Assembly (NCBI GenBank): GCA_013359265.1 | Contig: JABWCD010000023.1 | Location: forward strand, 62,001-126,000 | Length of the DNA: 64,000 bases | Direction of reading: 5' to 3' | Source: Candidatus Hydrogenedentota bacterium | GTDB taxonomy: Bacteria; Hydrogenedentota; Hydrogenedentia; Hydrogenedentales; SLHB01 | Program-made: the position numbers and the translations under genes | Shown here: one piece after another, positions 61,932 through 64,000 of the stretch | Layout: each line of letters begins with the position of its first letter | How positions within the stretch are numbered: the first letter of the stretch is position 1 | Notes under the pieces: model-generated | Database searches by the model: none | Seen by the model: the letters and a program-made list of their open reading frames with translations, nothing else | What the model was told of the DNA's origin: nothing

Positions 61932-63569
61932 TCAGCCCAACTGGCGTTGCGCGATCGCACCACGCGCATCCACCTGTCCCGCGATTTCCGAACCGCTGAG
62001 GGTATCTATGGCGTGGACATCCACTAGCCCGTTCGTGTCCACCGCAAACGTCACGCGCACCCGCTCGTCCATCGGGCCATCCGGGACCTTATCCAGGACG
62101 AACGACTGCAGCGCTTGACAGTCCTTGGCATCGCTCAGCGCCTTGCCCTGAAGGACGACGATATTTGCCGTGCCAGGAAGGCCTTCCTGAAGCATGACAA
62201 GACCGAACAACCGCGTTGCCTTCGCGGGAAGCGGCGCGCCTTGCTCGATGATGGGCGCCATGAGTTCGCGACCTGTCCGCTTGTCTATGGCGTGAATCCC
62301 CAAGGCCTGCCCGAGTACGTCGCGGACGTTAACGTCCGCCTTGAGCTGGTACTCCTCGACCTGGGCCTTGATTGCCAGGTTGCCGGCCGCGGCACGCTCC
62401 TCGATCTTGGCGCCGATAAGGTCTACCGCGCCCATGACAATTGCCTTGTCCACATCGATATCCTTACGGACCTTATCGAGGCCGACAAAGGCCTCGATGC
62501 GCGCCCGCGCGCAGTGGACGCGGGAACCGCCACCGGCAAACACCAAACCGTCGATTTGGTCAGGCTGTAGGCCGGTCTGTGTCATTGCCTCGGTGAACAG
62601 CGCGAAAATGTCTTCGCACACCGGCGCTACAAGCGACTCGAACGTGGCGCGCGTCAAGGGAACGTCGAACAGTTTGTCCTTTGCGCGGAAAGTAATCGTA
62701 GTGGATTCCCGTGTGGTGACATCGATCTTCGCGTTCTCGCATTCTGAATCGAGAAGGATGATGTCCCGCGCGTCCTCCTCGGGATCGAGCGTAATTCCGT
62801 GCTGTCGCGCGTAGTCGACACAAGAATCCACGATCGCACTCGTGAACTCGCGTCCGCCGCGGTCGTCACGGCCAGCCGTCCCGAGAACGGTAAATTCGCA
62901 CCCATTCTCCACGCGGACGATCGACACATCCGTTGTGCCGCCCCCGATATCCACGACAACGAACGCGCCATCTTTACCCTTCCCATACGCGACGATGGCC
63001 GCCGTCGGTTCGTTCACCGTGCCGATCGGCGTATAGCCGGCATTCAGCACCACGTCGAGACTGGCACGGCGCTGGGCATCGTTGAAGTCCGCGGGCACGC
63101 ACATCAACACGCCCACGATAGGCAGGCCCGTCATCTCTTCGACATGCTTAAGCCGCCATTGCAGGAACAGCGCTTCAAGCTCTCCTGCACTCCATATGCG
63201 GCCGTTCTTATCCACGATGCCCGGAACGTCCCCGTGACCGCGTGCGCGCTTCATGAAGTCGAAACAGTGCTCCGGATGAACTTTGCAGTAGCTCTTGGCC
63301 GCCCGACCGAAAAGTGGCTTGTCCGGATCGCCGTCTTGAAACGCAATGACCGTTGGAGTGCAAAGAAGACCTTCAGGGTCTGGCGCTACAATCTTTTGTA
63401 GGAGCGCGTTGAGAAACGCGACGAGAGTCGTCACGTTTCCCAGATCGACACCCACAACGATGCCCTTCTGGGCGTTGGGAGCGTTTTTGCGTGGTCGGCC
63501 CGGACGCTTCTTGGGCTGCACAACCTCGCTCCCAAGATCAAGTTGGTCGGCGGATTCTGCGACACTCAT
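61932..63569 (-). CDS. Hsp70-type chaperone without C-terminal lid, AT-hook-like N-terminus
   Basis: 545 residues against about 640 for DnaK. The ATPase motifs are intact: phosphate-1 VGVDLGNVTT (39-48), phosphate-2 FVVVDIGGGTTDVSIV, and adenosine motif GLVFAGGGSRVHCARA. A substrate-binding beta domain follows (DVLGQALGIHAIDKRTGREL, VDTNGLVDVHAIDTLSGSEI), then the protein ends after ten or so residues, without the alpha lid. The N-terminal 38 residues are an extra extension with KKRPGRPRK (20-28), an AT-hook-like DNA-binding motif. Overlaps the GrpE-like gene by four bases. Confidence 0.85.
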   Translation of the reverse strand: MSVAESADQLDLGSEVVQPKKRPGRPRKNAPNAQKGIVVGVDLGNVTTLVAFLNALLQKIVAPDPEGLLCTPTVIAFQDGDPDKPLFGRAAKSYCKVHPEHCFDFMKRARGHGDVPGIVDKNGRIWSAGELEALFLQWRLKHVEEMTGLPIVGVLMCVPADFNDAQRRASLDVVLNAGYTPIGTVNEPTAAIVAYGKGKDGAFVVVDIGGGTTDVSIVRVENGCEFTVLGTAGRDDRGGREFTSAIVDSCVDYARQHGITLDPEEDARDIILLDSECENAKIDVTTRESTTITFRAKDKLFDVPLTRATFESLVAPVCEDIFALFTEAMTQTGLQPDQIDGLVFAGGGSRVHCARARIEAFVGLDKVRKDIDVDKAIVMGAVDLIGAKIEERAAAGNLAIKAQVEEYQLKADVNVRDVLGQALGIHAIDKRTGRELMAPIIEQGAPLPAKATRLFGLVMLQEGLPGTANIVVLQGKALSDAKDCQALQSFVLDKVPDGPMDERVRVTFAVDTNGLVDVHAIDTLSGSEIAGQVDARGAIAQRQLG

Positions 63570-64000
63570 ACTTGGCTCTCCTTTCTTGGTTGAGAATCGG
63601 GTTTGGGCACGTACTTCAGGACGGCGACCTTGGCCTGCCGTACCACTTGCCCGTTGCTTGCGAATCCTTGGAGATAGACGTCAGTTACGCGGCCATCGTC
63701 CGCGGCAACGTGTGTGGGTACCGTCCACATCGGATCGTGAAGACGGAAGTCCACGAACTCCGGGATTTTCATCGGAGCAACACCGAGCGCATGCAGGCAC
63801 TCGAGGTTGCGTGCGATAAGGTTGGCAGTGAGTCTCAATTCTTGCCTGAGCCGACGACGCTGACGTTTGCTGACGCCAGCACGCGCCTCAAAGTGCTCCA
63901 AGAGCTTCACTAACTCGTCGTGCATGCGAAGCAGGTGCTTAACTTCGGCTTCGGGCGAATGGGGGTCTGCGAAGTGCGAACTGGGGCCTTGAGATTCGGC
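63566..64000 (-). CDS. GrpE-like protein, 5' end outside window
   Basis: At least 144 residues; the frame remains open to the right edge, including ESQGPSSHFADPHSPEAEVK before an internal ATG at 63925. A helical N-terminal part (HDELVKLLEHFEARAGVSKR) is followed by a short beta domain: GVAPMKIPEFVDFRLHDPMW, then VTDVYLQGFASNGQVVRQAK and VAVLKY. The end resembles the GrpE beta domain (family pattern G-Y-x-x-N-G-R-x-x-R-x-A-x-V-x-V). GrpE exchanges nucleotide on Hsp70; the adjacent gene encodes the Hsp70, to which it is coupled by ATGA. The match is by pattern, so moderate. Confidence 0.6.
   Translation of the reverse strand, partial: AESQGPSSHFADPHSPEAEVKHLLRMHDELVKLLEHFEARAGVSKRQRRRLRQELRLTANLIARNLECLHALGVAPMKIPEFVDFRLHDPMWTVPTHVAADDGRVTDVYLQGFASNGQVVRQAKVAVLKYVPKPDSQPRKESQV

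Larger units (their letters stand above)
53713..64000. mobile_element. Integrated mobile element at tRNA-Val, right end outside window
   Basis: The left boundary is the tRNA 3' end, followed by a tyrosine recombinase, an excisionase-like protein, a phage-type DUF669 protein and a long minus-strand operon. The second att copy, which should repeat about the last 20-40 bases of the tRNA gene, is not in the window. No relaxase or structural phage gene is visible, so it is either an integrative mobilisable element or a phage satellite-like element, or those genes lie further right. Confidence 0.75.

Noticed and set aside
1-64000. CRISPR array
   Set aside because: No regularly spaced direct repeats of 25-40 bases with unique spacers; the repeats seen are dispersed or short tandem.

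Overview
The window is about 60% GC bacterial DNA from a Gram-negative organism: it has an LPS heptosyltransferase (WaaF), lipoproteins, an RseP site-2 protease and many Sec/Tat-exported enzymes. The mix of Tat-exported Gfo/Idh/MocA oxidoreductases, DUF1080-type lipoproteins, PqaA-like, CehA-like, GH28-like and GH38 enzymes, an HprK/HPr/EI relay without sugar permeases, and several families of short intergenic repeats suggests a PVC-like or Hydrogenedentota-like lineage. This placement is inference; the window has no rRNA gene.

Layout. 1-6.8 kb: secreted carbohydrate-active genes (GH38 cut by the left edge, an unrecognised exported protein, a DUF1080-like lipoprotein) and a GNAT acetyltransferase. 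6.8-8.3 kb: structured repeats, a DUF2089-like regulator, and a small lipoprotein gene interrupted by an in-frame TAG. 8.3-12.9 kb: a TMTC-like membrane TPR protein, an MgtC-type protein and a SIS-like protein. 13.0-16.0 kb (minus): histidine phosphatase, acyl-CoA dehydrogenase and APH-like kinase. 16.2-26.8 kb: a housekeeping run of hpf, a VapBC-like pair, hprK, ptsH, ptsI, dxr, rseP, aspartate kinase and pyruvate kinase, with ptsH-ptsI-dxr overlapping by single bases. 27.1-31.4 kb: a bacillithiol locus (SAM methyltransferase, bshC, bshB1, bshA). 31.4-41.7 kb: two Tat-exported oxidoreductases, a HEAT-repeat membrane protein, an FG-GAP-like exported protein, a GT39-like transferase, waaF and an FmdB-type zinc ribbon. 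41.9-42.2 kb: a promoter, a highly structured non-coding transcript and a terminator just before rarA, a place where 6S RNA genes are often found. 44.0-53.6 kb: PqaA-like, metallo-beta-lactamase-fold, beta-propeller, APC permease, GH28-like, CehA-like and SGNH genes.

From 53.7 kb to the right edge lies an integrated element. It begins at a tRNA-Val(UAC) gene followed by a tyrosine recombinase. Then, all on the minus strand, come an excisionase-like protein, a DUF669 protein, membrane proteins, a HerA/FtsK-like ATPase with a nuclease-like C-terminus, a membrane zinc ribbon, a lipoprotein, a protein with a degenerate J-like domain, a transmembrane helix and a PEGA domain, a VWA protein, a lidless Hsp70 with an AT-hook-like N-terminus, and a GrpE-like protein that runs off the edge. 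The tight overlaps suggest one operon. I read it as a mobile, envelope-linked Hsp70/GrpE/J-like/VWA/HerA machine that I cannot match to a named system. It is the most unusual content of the window.
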